Source of the DNA: Leishmania donovani
Lineage: Eukaryota; Euglenozoa; Kinetoplastea; Trypanosomatida; Trypanosomatidae
DNA: 64,000 nucleotides
Reading direction: 5' to 3'
NCBI RefSeq assembly: GCF_000227135.1
Contig: NC_018247.1
Coordinates: forward strand, 241,675-305,674
In this document: in pieces, positions 32,246 to 42,554 of the stretch
Numbering within the stretch: the stretch's first letter is position 1
How the letters are laid out: the number at the start of each line of letters is the position of its first letter
The notes under the pieces: generated by a model
What the model was told of the DNA's origin: nothing
Database searches by the model: none
What the model saw: only the letters and a program-made list of their open reading frames with translations
Program-made: the position numbers and the translations under genes

Positions 32246-35200
32246 ATTCCTGCCTTTGTGCTATTAATCTCGTGCGCCGGTTTGTGGTTTCGTATTTCTT
32301 TGTTTTTTCCGTGTTTTGCTTTCTTTTTGTTCGTTTTGTTTTTCCGTGCCCTCGTCCTGCATTTCGCTGAAGTTGTTCTCTGTATCACCTCCGCGCGTGT
32401 GCGTGCACGTGTGCACTTCACTTTCCTTTCGTATTTGTCCACCACCTTCCATCCCCGCTCTTCTTCGTTCTTTTTTTTTGTTCGTTTCTCCCGTTTCGCT
32501 TGCTGTTACTTCTCTCTCCTTCCCTCTTTCTCCAGTCGCGTTCTTCCTATCATCGCCACCACCACTACCACTGCTGCAGCTGCCTCCTGTGCCCTTGTCT
32601 AGCTTGTGCACGCTGTCTCTTGACTCGGTTCTCGGCTTGCTGCTGCTGATCTCTCTCTCACATATCTGCGCGCTTCCGTTACTGTTGAGTCTGTGTCTCT
32701 CTCTGTGTGTCTCTCGCGCGAAGAGACAGAGACAGGCACACCCATACTGCCAGTGTAGTTATTCTTTGTTGTTGTTTGTTTTTCTACTCTGTTTCTCTCG
32801 TCTCCTCCCTCTTGTCTGTTCCATCTCTTTATTCGCTGTCTAGCTCAGTCGTCGGCTGCAAATATCTGCCCTTCTTTCTTTGTCTTTTTTCTTTTGGCCA
32901 TTTTTGTTTGTCAAGGCTTTTCTCTTTTTCCCTCGCTCTCGTCACGTGCCGCTCTCCCTCCCTCTCCCCCCCCCTCCTCGAGCGGCTGCGACGGTGTTTC
33001 TGATTCTCTGTAGTACAGCACACATCCTTGTCTGTTACTTTCGGTGGAAATTAGGATTTGAATTTCCTCGTCTGGTTGCACCCAAACCCATACACGCAAA
33101 CGGGCACAAGATCGAACCAGCTTTTCCGCTATCCATCCGTCTTCGTGCCTGGCTGTTGCCCTGTCTGTCCGTGTGTGTGTGTGCGCGCGCTGCTCGTAGT
33201 CTTTTAATTGTTCGGTCTTTTCTCTCCCCCGCCCCTTTTGGGTGTGCAAGCGTGTTGTTGGTTTCGCGCGTGTGCGTCTGTCCCTCTCTGTATCTCACTC
33301 GCCTTGCCCTTGCACGCGCCTTTACTTTTTTGGTGATCTCCCTTCACCTTCGCTGTTGTTTTTCCGCGTGTTTTCCTGGCTCTACTTGTCTTTCTCTTCC
33401 ACAAGTGACGCCACATAAGAGAGGGCGTGGGGGAAAGACACCAGCAAGGCGAAGAAGGAGAAAAGGACCGAACCACAACAGCAAGGAAAGAAAAGCATAA
33501 CCGTTAAGTAACCGAAACAAAAAAAATTCAAAAGTGTTCCTCTGTCCCTCGCCCCTCCCCCGGCTCCTTTTTTCCGCCCCTTGTCTGTCTTGTGTGTCTG
33601 TGCGTGCGTTCCACCGCACATACTCGTATATCTTCTTTTTCGCGCCCTTGTTGCTCCTCGCTATCTATATGTAAATATTGAAAACTTCGTCGGCCACCGC
33701 GACACAAACACATATATACCTGCGCTCATTCACATAATAGGCGCACCCTTTCTCTCTCGTATCATCGCGGCGCACACACGAACAGATACACAGAAACACT
33801 TCAGCCGAAAAGAAAATAAAGCGAGTGCAAGAGTAAATCAAATACGTCAAAGGCACTTCTAAGAGAGTGCCGCCCTGTTGTCCTCTTTTTTTTCTTGGTG
33901 TGTGTGTGTGTACGAGTAGTACGTGTTCCACGTGGAGCTCTACCATCCTCCACTACGCGTATTACAGTCAAGCAAATCGATCGACTCGCGTCCTCACCTC
34001 TCTCTCACGTGCACCGGATCGAGGACGCAGGCCCGTCTCCAACGCACGCCGCCTACCTCACCCGTTCTGCTCACGCAATCCCCACCCACCCACCCTATTC
34101 ATCACCAACATCCTCACCGTTCGGTAACGCTTGGTGCCCATCAATTCACGAAACACCGCTATTCCTGTGTTTCTCTTCGACTTTGTTTTACCTTTTTTTT
34201 GTTTTTGTGTGTGTGTGTGTGTGTCTTGTTCTTTGCTTCATCCCACCTTCCGGTGTCCATCTCAGCAGCCTCTCCTCGTGTGCGGTTGCGTGTTTGTGCT
34301 TTTCCGTTTTTTTTTTGCTTCCTCATCTCCTCCCTCACTGTCCTTCCCTGTACTTTCGTTGGTCTCTCCCTCTGATCTTTCTGAACTCTTGCTTTCTTCT
34401 TTTTTGTATTGTACTTTGTGTGTGTGTGTGCCTTCTCTTCTTCGGACCGGACGTTTTTTCTTCTGTTTTCGGCATTTTGTTTCTTTTAATCGCTCTCCCT
34501 CTCTCACGCATCCCCTTATTTTTAGTTGTTTTCCCATTTTACATGCGTCCTTGTTTGTTGTTGTACTCTTTCTCGTTTCCTCTTGCTCGGGCTCGGATTC
34601 GCCCTCCCTTTTCCCCATCTGCACATCACTTTGTGTGGCCTCGTCATTGCCTCTTCCAATTCTCTTTCTGCCTCCGTCGCCGCCCCTAGCCCTACACTCT
34701 CTCCTCTCTCTGTCTGGTATTTTGTTTTGTCGTTTTTTTGTTTTTTTTTTGCTGTTTTTCTCTCCCTCTACAAGTCTATCTCGGTGCGTGTCTGTGCTTG
34801 TGCTTCACAGACTTGCTGGTAGCGTGTAGCTGCTCGCGCGTGTGTCTGTCTGCGCTTCTGGTTGTATGGGTGCTGTCTATCTGCGTGCACATTATTCTAC
34901 CAGCTCGTTCACCGTGTGGTCGGCTATTCTTGCGGTTTTCTTTTCTTTCGCTTGCTTGCTTCCTGTAGCCCTTCGTGTATTTCTCCTTTTTGCTGCTGTG
35001 CCTCCTCCCCGACGCAGCGGCTCCACCCACCCAAACCCGTTCGCCCTGAGAAGATACCTCCGCCTTCTCTCTACGTCCTCCCTCTTCGTCACTGTCTCCC
35101 TTCTTTACTAATATATCGTTTCGTTGGTTTCACAGTGTTCCCCCCTTTTCGTTCTGCTTTCCGTTTCTTCGTCTAGTCTTGCTTGTTTCTGTGTCTTTTT

Positions 35201-37519
35201 TGTGTGTGCTCTTCATCTACCCCATCACAAACACACACGCATACTTACAGAAGCCTCTTCCTCTCATCAGCAACACCACTTCCGCTCTCTTCGATCCCAA
35301 CAGAGTCAAGCCTCTCTCTCCCCATCTCTGCCACACCCTCGATATTCATCGCCGTGTACTCTCCTCTCGCGGGCTCCCTTCCCCCCTCCCCCCTTTCCTC
35401 TGGCCGGGATTCATATTTCTGTGCGTGTGCGTATCTGCCTCTACGTCCTTCGTCGTGTTCAGAGAGCAGGAAGCGCAAAGTCACGTGCGCAACAACAACA
35501 ACCAAAAAGAAAAAGAAAGCAAAAAAAAAACGGTAGCGAAAAAGAGGTGTTTCCTCTCAGCTATCACACATTCGCCTACCTTAGCCTGTGTGTTGTGGTT
35601 TGTTGCGGGTGTGTTCGTGTATTTGTGTGCGTGTGTTTTGTTTTTTTTTTCTGTGGCTTTGAAATCTACGTGCTCTCGCTCCTCTTCCTTCATCATCTAT
35701 CTTCTGCCACTACACACAAATACACAGACGCACGGCACGTCTCTCTCCCTCTCTTGTCCTCGCATCGGTTGTTTTCTTGTGGTTTCGTATTTCTTTTATT
35801 TCGCGGTTCGCCTTCTTTTCTTCCCTTTCTTTTTATTTGTGTTTTATCGGCTCGTCCTCTCTCTCGGTTTTGCTCAAACACTCTTTTCTTTTTGTTGTTG
35901 TTCCTCTGATTTGTCTGGTTTGTTGTTTCGCCCCACACCCCCATCCCCCCTCATCCCTCCCCTGAATTCCTCTCTCGCTTCTGTGAGTGTGTTTCCGTTT
36001 GGCATAAGCGGTGTTTCTGCTTCGTGTTGTTGGTTTGACTCCCTACCTCGCTTCATTTTGTTCTTTTTTTTGCTGGTTTCTTCCTTGCTGCCTGACGCAC
36101 TTCTCTCACACACACTCTTGAAAAGCGTTCGTTTTTTTTTTCTTTTGTCCTTGCCGCCTTCTTCGTTCTGCTCGTACTTCAGCTGTTGGTTTCGTTGCCG
36201 CCATCAGCTCTCCTCTTTCCACTCACCATCTCTCGCTCACTCTTGAACTATTCATTTTGAGTGCGCAACCGTCCCGTCTTTGTGACTGTGTGTGTGCAAG
36301 TAAGTTGTGACGTTTTTGTTTTTGTTTTTCCTTTTCTTCCGTTTGTTCTTTGCGCCCTCTTCCCCTCTAATCCGCCCTCCTCCTCTTGTGTTCATCTCCT
36401 TAACTGCTCTAACGGTGTGTGTGTGTGTTTTCTCTTTATCTCTCATTCTACCCCTTCCTTCCCTCCCTTCTTTTTTTTTTGGGGGGAGCGACTGTGTGTG
36501 TGTGTGTGTGTTTAGGTGTGTCTGTGCGTATTCTTTGGGTCCGTGTGCTTCACAGTGACCAGGTCTCCCTCTCTCCCTTTCTTCGCTTCTTCTTACCACC
36601 ACCCTTCACACCTTCTCTTCTCGTAACTTTTCTCGCCTCCTCCAAATCGCGCCCTCCATTCCTAGGCTGCCTGTCGCAGCACCGTTTCTCTCGTTTTACG
36701 CCGACCGTGTGCTCTTTTCTCTCCCCCCCCCCGTTGTTTGGTTTGTTTCCTGGAGGAAGCCCGGCGTGCTGTTCCCCCCCCCCCACTTTTCACTCTCTTC
36801 CATTGCAACGCCTTGTCGGCTTCTGCGTGTCTTCATCGTGCTCTACGTTGCCCTTCTCCGCCCCGCCCCCCACTTCTTTCCTCCCCCCCCCATCCCCCTC
36901 CCGCCAGCCCAAAGTAGCAAGCCGTGAGAAACGCAAAAAAGCGGCCAACAAAAGGACGCAGAGAACAGCCAAAGCCCAAAAGAAGGCGGGTCACTTCAGG
37001 CCGCTGCGCACCCCCGCGCGCGCGCTCGCTCACCCACTCATCCGTGCTCGTCATTGTTCGCGTTTTCTCCCCGTTTGCTTTCGCGTCTACTAATTAATTT
37101 ACGTGCGCTCGTTTTTTTCTCTACCCACCACCACCACCGAAGGTGTTCCCTTTCGCACATATCGTCCACGCTCTCACGTTCTCTTTTTTCTTTATTTGTG
37201 TTCGCCTTCCTCTGTGAGTGTGTATGTATGTATGTGTGTGTGTGTTCTTTTTTCTCAGCAACCCTAATCATCTTCGCACGCTCGTCTCTTCCACAGCAGC
37301 AGCAGCACCAGCAGCACACGCCTTCTGTTTCCGTGGCTCCCTCGCTTCCCTACTTTTCGTCGGTTTTTTAGGTGGTTTCTTTCTCTTCGTTCTTTATCTC
37401 TGAGTCTTCTGTCTCACTGCCATTCTTCTCCCCTCTCTTCTTCCCTCCTTCCCCACCCCCGTTGCTCTCGCGTACCGCGCGTTGTTGTTGTTTTCGTGTG
37501 TCTGTGTCTGTGTGTCTGC

Positions 37520-37550
<31 letters not shown>

Positions 37551-38220
37551 CCGCTCCTTGGCCAGTAATTCGGCAGCGACAACAGCGAAACCAAAAACGA
37601 AAGAAAGCCAACGCAAAAAAAAAAACGCAACGATAGTTAAAAAAAAGCGCTGAGGCCACGGTAACGCGAAAACTTCGAAAAAAAATTTTCCTCAAGGTAA
37701 AGAAACGAAAACGAGGTGCACCAAAGTCGGCGAAAGGGAGGTGAAGTCAAGGAAAGCGCCCCCCGTTCTCCTGCTGCTCTTTTTCCTTTTCTTCTTCGCT
37801 CCTGTGTGTGTGTGTGTGTCTGTGTAAGCCTCTCGGAAGTATCAGCGCCACTCGCTTGTCTCTCCCTCACAAAACGGCACGTGTTTACTGGGCGATCGCA
37901 GACAAGCGTGTCGTTTTCCTCTCTCTCTTGTTTATATTTCCCTTCGGAAGAAAGGACTTGGTTGTTGTTGTTGCTGTTTTGGCTCGACCCCCCTTTTGCG
38001 AGTGAGCCCGCCACCTCTTCTGCGGTCACCTGCTTTTCTCTCTTATTTTTTCCTATTTTATTTTTAGATCGGTGGGTTCTCTTCGTATATATTATATTCT
38101 TTTCGGCCATTCCCCCCCCCCTCTCTTTCCGGTGCTCCGAAAATTGAGCGGCAAGAGTAGGGCGAAGCGGGTCTGTCTCTTGAGTCGCTTTTTGCGCACG
38201 TATTTTATCGTAACCACCGC

Positions 38221-38282
38221 TGGGCCTTCTCTTCCCTTCCATTATTATTACTGTATTCTCCCGTGTGTCTGTGGGCCCAAAG
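38221..38282 (+). promoter_or_regulatory. Candidate trans-splice acceptor for paralogue 2
   Basis: Pyrimidine-rich run from about 38,226 with no AG until 38,281-38,282, giving a 21-nt leader before the ATG at 38,304. The frame is open 39 nt further up but has no ATG there, which supports the chosen start. Confidence 0.5.
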
Positions 38283-38303
38283 GATCAACCCCACAAGCAC
38301 AAG

Positions 38304-41300
38304 ATGGGCGCCACCCCTTCACGTGAGGCGAAGCCGATCATTCGGTCGCTGCGTTACGGCAACCACGAAATCGGCCTCATCCCGATCACTCGCGCCTACT
38401 TCAACGACCAAAACCCGCAACTGCGGCAGCAATTTATTCGTGTTCGCAATGACCCCAACGTGCGCTACAGCCATACACGCCCTCGCGGCTACAGCATGGC
38501 AGAGGTGCCTCCTGCCAACTATACGGAGGCAGACCTTGAAGCTTTTCTCGACACGGTCGAGCGCTCTTTGTTTGACACGAACGAGGAGATGCTCGACGCC
38601 GGTGCACTGCAGACGCCAACGATCAGCATGGCGCACCTCCAGCACATCATGCAGTGCGACGGGGAGGTAGACGTGTACGACCCGACGCTCGAGAAAGAGG
38701 CGGAGGAGAGCGACAAGAGCAGCCAGCCGCCCACTTCCGTGGAGCCGTTCTTCCTCGGCGCCATCGGCACGCCATCTTTGCCGCCCCACAACAGCGTCAA
38801 CAGTGGTCACGCGACAAGCCTGCAGAACCCGTGCCCGCCGCGTGAGACGACGAGTTGGCTGCGCTCAACGTCCCTGTCCCTGCGCGCCTCCTCGTCGGAC
38901 GAGGCCGGCAACAGCCCCGCCCACTCGGCGTCAGCCGTGTCTGCCACTTTATCTCTCAACGCCGCCACGTCGCACATGCTGCTGCCCCCGTCTACGCCGA
39001 CGGCACCGCCGCAGGATGAGAAGACGTTGAAGATGCCGAGCGCTGAGGACTGTGCAACCGACTGGTTCCTGAGGCTCAAGGGCCTCCTCCAGGCGCACCA
39101 CCGCCGCGTGGACGAGTCCTGCAGCCCCAGTGACAGTGACACTCACAACCACCATGAGCAGTCGCCGTGTCCGTCCCAGTTCAAGTCTGAGGAGTATATG
39201 CGCTTTAAACGTGCCGTGCAGCCCGTGCCGTGCGCGGTGTTGTTCATCTACGTCAGCAACCGCGAGGAGCACGACTGTTTCACGTTCCAGGGCCACCGCG
39301 TGAACGTCATCGGAAGCTTCGACATGCGCAGCCACGACGATGACCGCGACGCCTTCACACCAACGCTGCAGATCCGCAAAGCTATCCTCAAGGCCGCCGG
39401 CGACCGGACGCTGGAGCGCGTGCTCGCGCTATCGACGAGATACTACCTGGACAGCTTCACCGAGATCGTCCTCCAGCAGCTGCAGCGACGCCCTGTTGCG
39501 GAGCTGTTGGCGGGCCTTGGCGAGGAGGCGCGAAACCTGCTGTGCGACCTGCCCCCCAGCCCCCTCGCTGGCGGCACTGACGGCTGCTCGTCCATGCACG
39601 ACCCCGTTTCGGTTGCGCGGGCGCTCTTCTACGAGCGTATCACAAAACTGCCGCTGGTCGTGTCGTCCCCTTTCAATAACTACCCTGCTCTCAAGTTCAT
39701 CTACGACTTCACCTCCCTCACGCACAGCATCGAGAACAGCCAGTTTGTCCGCCCAGGCGACCTGCGGCTGTGCACGTACGACCGTGAGAAGGGGGAGCGC
39801 GGCATCGTCTTTCTATTCCACGGCCGCGCGCTAGCGCTTACCTGGCTGTGGGCGACAACGCAGACGCAGACGTCCACGGTCCGTGAGTCGTGGACGCAGT
39901 ACACACTGTGCGAGCATACCCAGTCCCGCGAGCGGCGCGTGCAGCACTGGCTCGCCACGGACCCACGGGCTAAGACGCTGCTCGGAGACTCGGCCATCAC
40001 GACGTGCTTTGAGCAGCACCTCGGGCACCTCCACAGCGAGATCGTGCGCGCGCGCAGCACCCCGACGGACGACGCAACCTCGTGGTCTGACGTGCAGGAG
40101 TACAGTCACGACATGAAGCTTTACCGCATCTTTCTGTCCCCGCTCTGCGGGCCGCTGCTTACGACGGTCAAGACGGCGAAGCCGGAGAAGGCAAAGGAGC
40201 GCGGCAACGTCAAGAGGGCGTCGGCTCCCAGCTCCACACCGAGCGCCGCAGACGGCGGCAATGCATCGACGGGCTCTCGAAGCATAGCCACGTCGGATCT
40301 GCGGTTGATGATGATGTCGCCGTCAGGGAATGTTTCTCCCGCGAACAATCGCAGCTGCATGCAGGCGCGCGGCAAGAAGTCCCCGAACAGCCCACTGACG
40401 GGCCTCAGCACGTCTGGGAGGACCCCGTCCACCTCAAACTTCTCCACTAGCGCCGCAACATTGGGCGGTGGCAGCAGCAGCAGCAGCGCTCCGCTCTGCA
40501 TGAGCGGCACCGCCAACAGCACCTTCCTGCACCCGCCTCCACACGCTCCGTCTACCCTCAGCGGCGACGGCGCGACGCGGGTGGCAATGCCAAGAAGTTT
40601 CATGGCGTCTGCTGCCTTTACAAGCCAGGCGGCTCCGATTGCCGGCATGCATGGGCCGATGCCTATCTATTTCACCGACACGCTGCAGCAACCGCAGCTG
40701 CAGCCTCCGTCGATGACACCGCCGAGCAACTCGCTGCATCTTCTGTCGCAGACGGTGCCGCCGTCGTCGGAGCCGCAGCAAACGGGTTGCTTGTCGCCGA
40801 TGCTTGTAACCTCGCCACCGACGGGGCTTCCCTTCTCCGTGCCGTCCGCGCCTTGGTCGACGCACTCCTTCATCCAGTCGCCGCAGCCGTCACAGTCGAC
40901 GGTGACATCGCCGGGCCAGCCACCGACGGCGGTCTCCACCTCATATGTTGTGCAGGTATCCAGTAACGGTGTGCAGACGCTGATGCCCATCACGTTCGCG
41001 CCGACCCCGAGCTCGGCCATTCCAAGCGTGAGCTTCTTCCATGCAGACAGCACCCAGACGAGCAGCGCGAACGCGCCGCACGCAGCCCAGCCGCCACCAC
41101 TGCCGCCGTTTTCGGCGACGAGGACGACGAGCGGGAAGGGCGACACGTCGTCGCTGTCTTCCTCGCAGCAGTCGTTTGGCAGCAAAGGCACACCGCACGC
41201 GGGAGCGTCCGTCCTCGGAGGTGTCTCCTCGCCATACCCCCATTCGACTCACAACCTCGACGGCGCCGCTGCCGTGCCGTACCCGAATGTGATGGCCGCC

Positions 41301-41510
41301 TTTGCCACCGGACACGGCGGCGCCCCAATGGCCACCGTGTCCTATCAGATGGCCCCACCGCACTCGACGTCACCGATGTTTGCGACGATGCACCAGGCGC
41401 CGGCACAACCTGTGAGCGACCCCACTGCGTGTTTGGCCACACCTAAAACCTACGTCCCCGTCGGCTACTTCAGCACGTCTGTGCCCGGACCCGCTTTTAT
41501 GCCGCAGTGA
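38304..41510 (+). CDS. Paralogue 2: MG-x-x-PS protein with low-complexity tail
   Basis: 1068 aa; function unknown. The N-terminus MGATPSRE is almost identical to that of paralogue 3. Shared blocks: HEIGLIPITRAYF (residue about 20), LRQQFIRVRNDPNVRYSHTR (about 40), NYTEADLEAFLDTVERSLFD (72), PVPCAV (307) followed by FQGHRVNVIGSF, AGDRTLERVL (about 365), and NNYPALKFI (458). A further conserved-looking segment to about residue 615 includes GERGIVFLFHGRAL, shared with paralogue 1. Everything after about residue 630 is Ser/Pro/Thr/Gln-rich and disordered in appearance. No transmembrane segment or catalytic motif recognised. The pattern suggests a membrane-tethered or cytosolic adaptor with a folded N-terminal half and a disordered tail; that is inference. 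Confidence 0.85.
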   Translation: MGATPSREAKPIIRSLRYGNHEIGLIPITRAYFNDQNPQLRQQFIRVRNDPNVRYSHTRPRGYSMAEVPPANYTEADLEAFLDTVERSLFDTNEEMLDAGALQTPTISMAHLQHIMQCDGEVDVYDPTLEKEAEESDKSSQPPTSVEPFFLGAIGTPSLPPHNSVNSGHATSLQNPCPPRETTSWLRSTSLSLRASSSDEAGNSPAHSASAVSATLSLNAATSHMLLPPSTPTAPPQDEKTLKMPSAEDCATDWFLRLKGLLQAHHRRVDESCSPSDSDTHNHHEQSPCPSQFKSEEYMRFKRAVQPVPCAVLFIYVSNREEHDCFTFQGHRVNVIGSFDMRSHDDDRDAFTPTLQIRKAILKAAGDRTLERVLALSTRYYLDSFTEIVLQQLQRRPVAELLAGLGEEARNLLCDLPPSPLAGGTDGCSSMHDPVSVARALFYERITKLPLVVSSPFNNYPALKFIYDFTSLTHSIENSQFVRPGDLRLCTYDREKGERGIVFLFHGRALALTWLWATTQTQTSTVRESWTQYTLCEHTQSRERRVQHWLATDPRAKTLLGDSAITTCFEQHLGHLHSEIVRARSTPTDDATSWSDVQEYSHDMKLYRIFLSPLCGPLLTTVKTAKPEKAKERGNVKRASAPSSTPSAADGGNASTGSRSIATSDLRLMMMSPSGNVSPANNRSCMQARGKKSPNSPLTGLSTSGRTPSTSNFSTSAATLGGGSSSSSAPLCMSGTANSTFLHPPPHAPSTLSGDGATRVAMPRSFMASAAFTSQAAPIAGMHGPMPIYFTDTLQQPQLQPPSMTPPSNSLHLLSQTVPPSSEPQQTGCLSPMLVTSPPTGLPFSVPSAPWSTHSFIQSPQPSQSTVTSPGQPPTAVSTSYVVQVSSNGVQTLMPITFAPTPSSAIPSVSFFHADSTQTSSANAPHAAQPPPLPPFSATRTTSGKGDTSSLSSSQQSFGSKGTPHAGASVLGGVSSPYPHSTHNLDGAAAVPYPNVMAAFATGHGGAPMATVSYQMAPPHSTSPMFATMHQAPAQPVSDPTACLATPKTYVPVGYFSTSVPGPAFMPQ

Positions 41511-42518
41511 GAAGCGAACCTCACCCACAGAGGCACTAGAACGTTGAAAAAGTGGCGTGCTTCTCGTACACGTGCACAGCGGCTCATGGCAGCACAACCG
41601 CAAACAGTAAACAGCCGTGAGGTGGTGCTACGCCCTCTCCTCCGTTAGCTTTCACACAAAAAAAAAAACAAGGATGTATTCTCAGCTGCAGCAAGAGCAT
41701 CTTCTGGAGTCTTGGCAAGTGTATGTGTCCGTAGGGAGAAGAGGGCGAAGGAAGAGGGGGGCACCCACCCGCCCACTCGCTTCCCTGCCGTTGTTTTCCT
41801 GTACCTGTCTGGCATACGTTGTTTCCTTTGTGCGACGATGTATATAGAAAGAAAGACGGCAACAACAACGTTGTTCAGCTTCTTCTGCTGTCCATTTCGT
41901 TGCTCTTCTTTCGGACTCTGCCTGTGCGTGTGTTGTATGCGTTTGTTGTGTGTGTGTGTGTGTGTGTGTGCCGGTGTCTTCGTTTTCATGTGTTTTGCTT
42001 GCCGCTCTCCAACTCTCTCGCCCCTCTCTTACCTCGCTTCTCTCCTCCCTCGCCCCCTTCACACACATGCGCGTTCTCTGTGCGCACCTTCTTTTGTTTT
42101 TTTTGTTCTTTTACTTGATGAGTGAGTCCATCAATGCCTCCCCCGACCTTTCCCTCTTTCCCTCTTCCTCTTCCTCCATTTTTCTTTTTATTTGAACTTC
42201 GCGCTCGACTTTCTTTTTGTTTCCCTTGGTGCGTTCAATTGCTTGTTTCTGTACATGTTGTTTCTGTGCTCTCCCTCCGCTCACTTCAGCAGTCACCTCT
42301 TTTTCCTTTCTCCTTTCTCTCGTCACCTCGGTAAGCGCGTCCTCAAGTGTCCGCATGTTGTTCTATTTTAACTTTCTTTGTTGTTGACTGGCCGCCTCTC
42401 TCTGCCTCTATGTGTGTTTGTCGCCTCTCCTCCGCCCCCCACCTGACTTTTTGTCTCCATCTTTTTTTTTCGTGTGTGTGTGTGTGTGTGTGTGTGTGCA
42501 CGTGCATGTGTTTGTGCG

Positions 42519-42554
<36 letters not shown>

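Larger units (their letters stand above)
22801..38303 (+). other. 15.5-kb spacer without convincing genes
   Basis: The sequence is a mosaic of T-rich and CT-rich DNA, (TG)n arrays (31,501-31,526; 32,216-32,244; 34,205-34,224; 36,493-36,511; 37,518-37,540; 37,803-37,820), a (TA)n array at 27,341-27,358, and purine/A-rich islands (about 24,600-25,010; 30,870-31,120; 31,340-31,450; 33,410-33,500; 36,915-36,990; 37,580-37,770). Open frames to about 355 codons are simple-sequence artefacts. More complex patches at about 24,260-24,900 and 26,640-27,110 hold weak coding candidates. It is probably the long 3' UTR of paralogue 1, possibly with undetected small or RNA genes. Confidence 0.65.

Noticed and set aside
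33895..34689. 264-codon forward frame
   Set aside because: Cys/Phe/Ser/Leu-rich product of T- and TG-rich DNA; two other phases are equally open; no ATG context or conserved wording.
35179..36246. 355-codon forward open frame in the spacer
   Set aside because: Product is Ser/Phe/Leu/Cys/Pro simple sequence from CT/T-rich DNA; stops need purines, so long frames arise by composition. Other phases are open too.
14087..38303. Strand-switch or centromere-like region
   Set aside because: Genes on both sides point the same way, and I see no diverging or converging gene pairs; there is no sequence evidence for a centromere.
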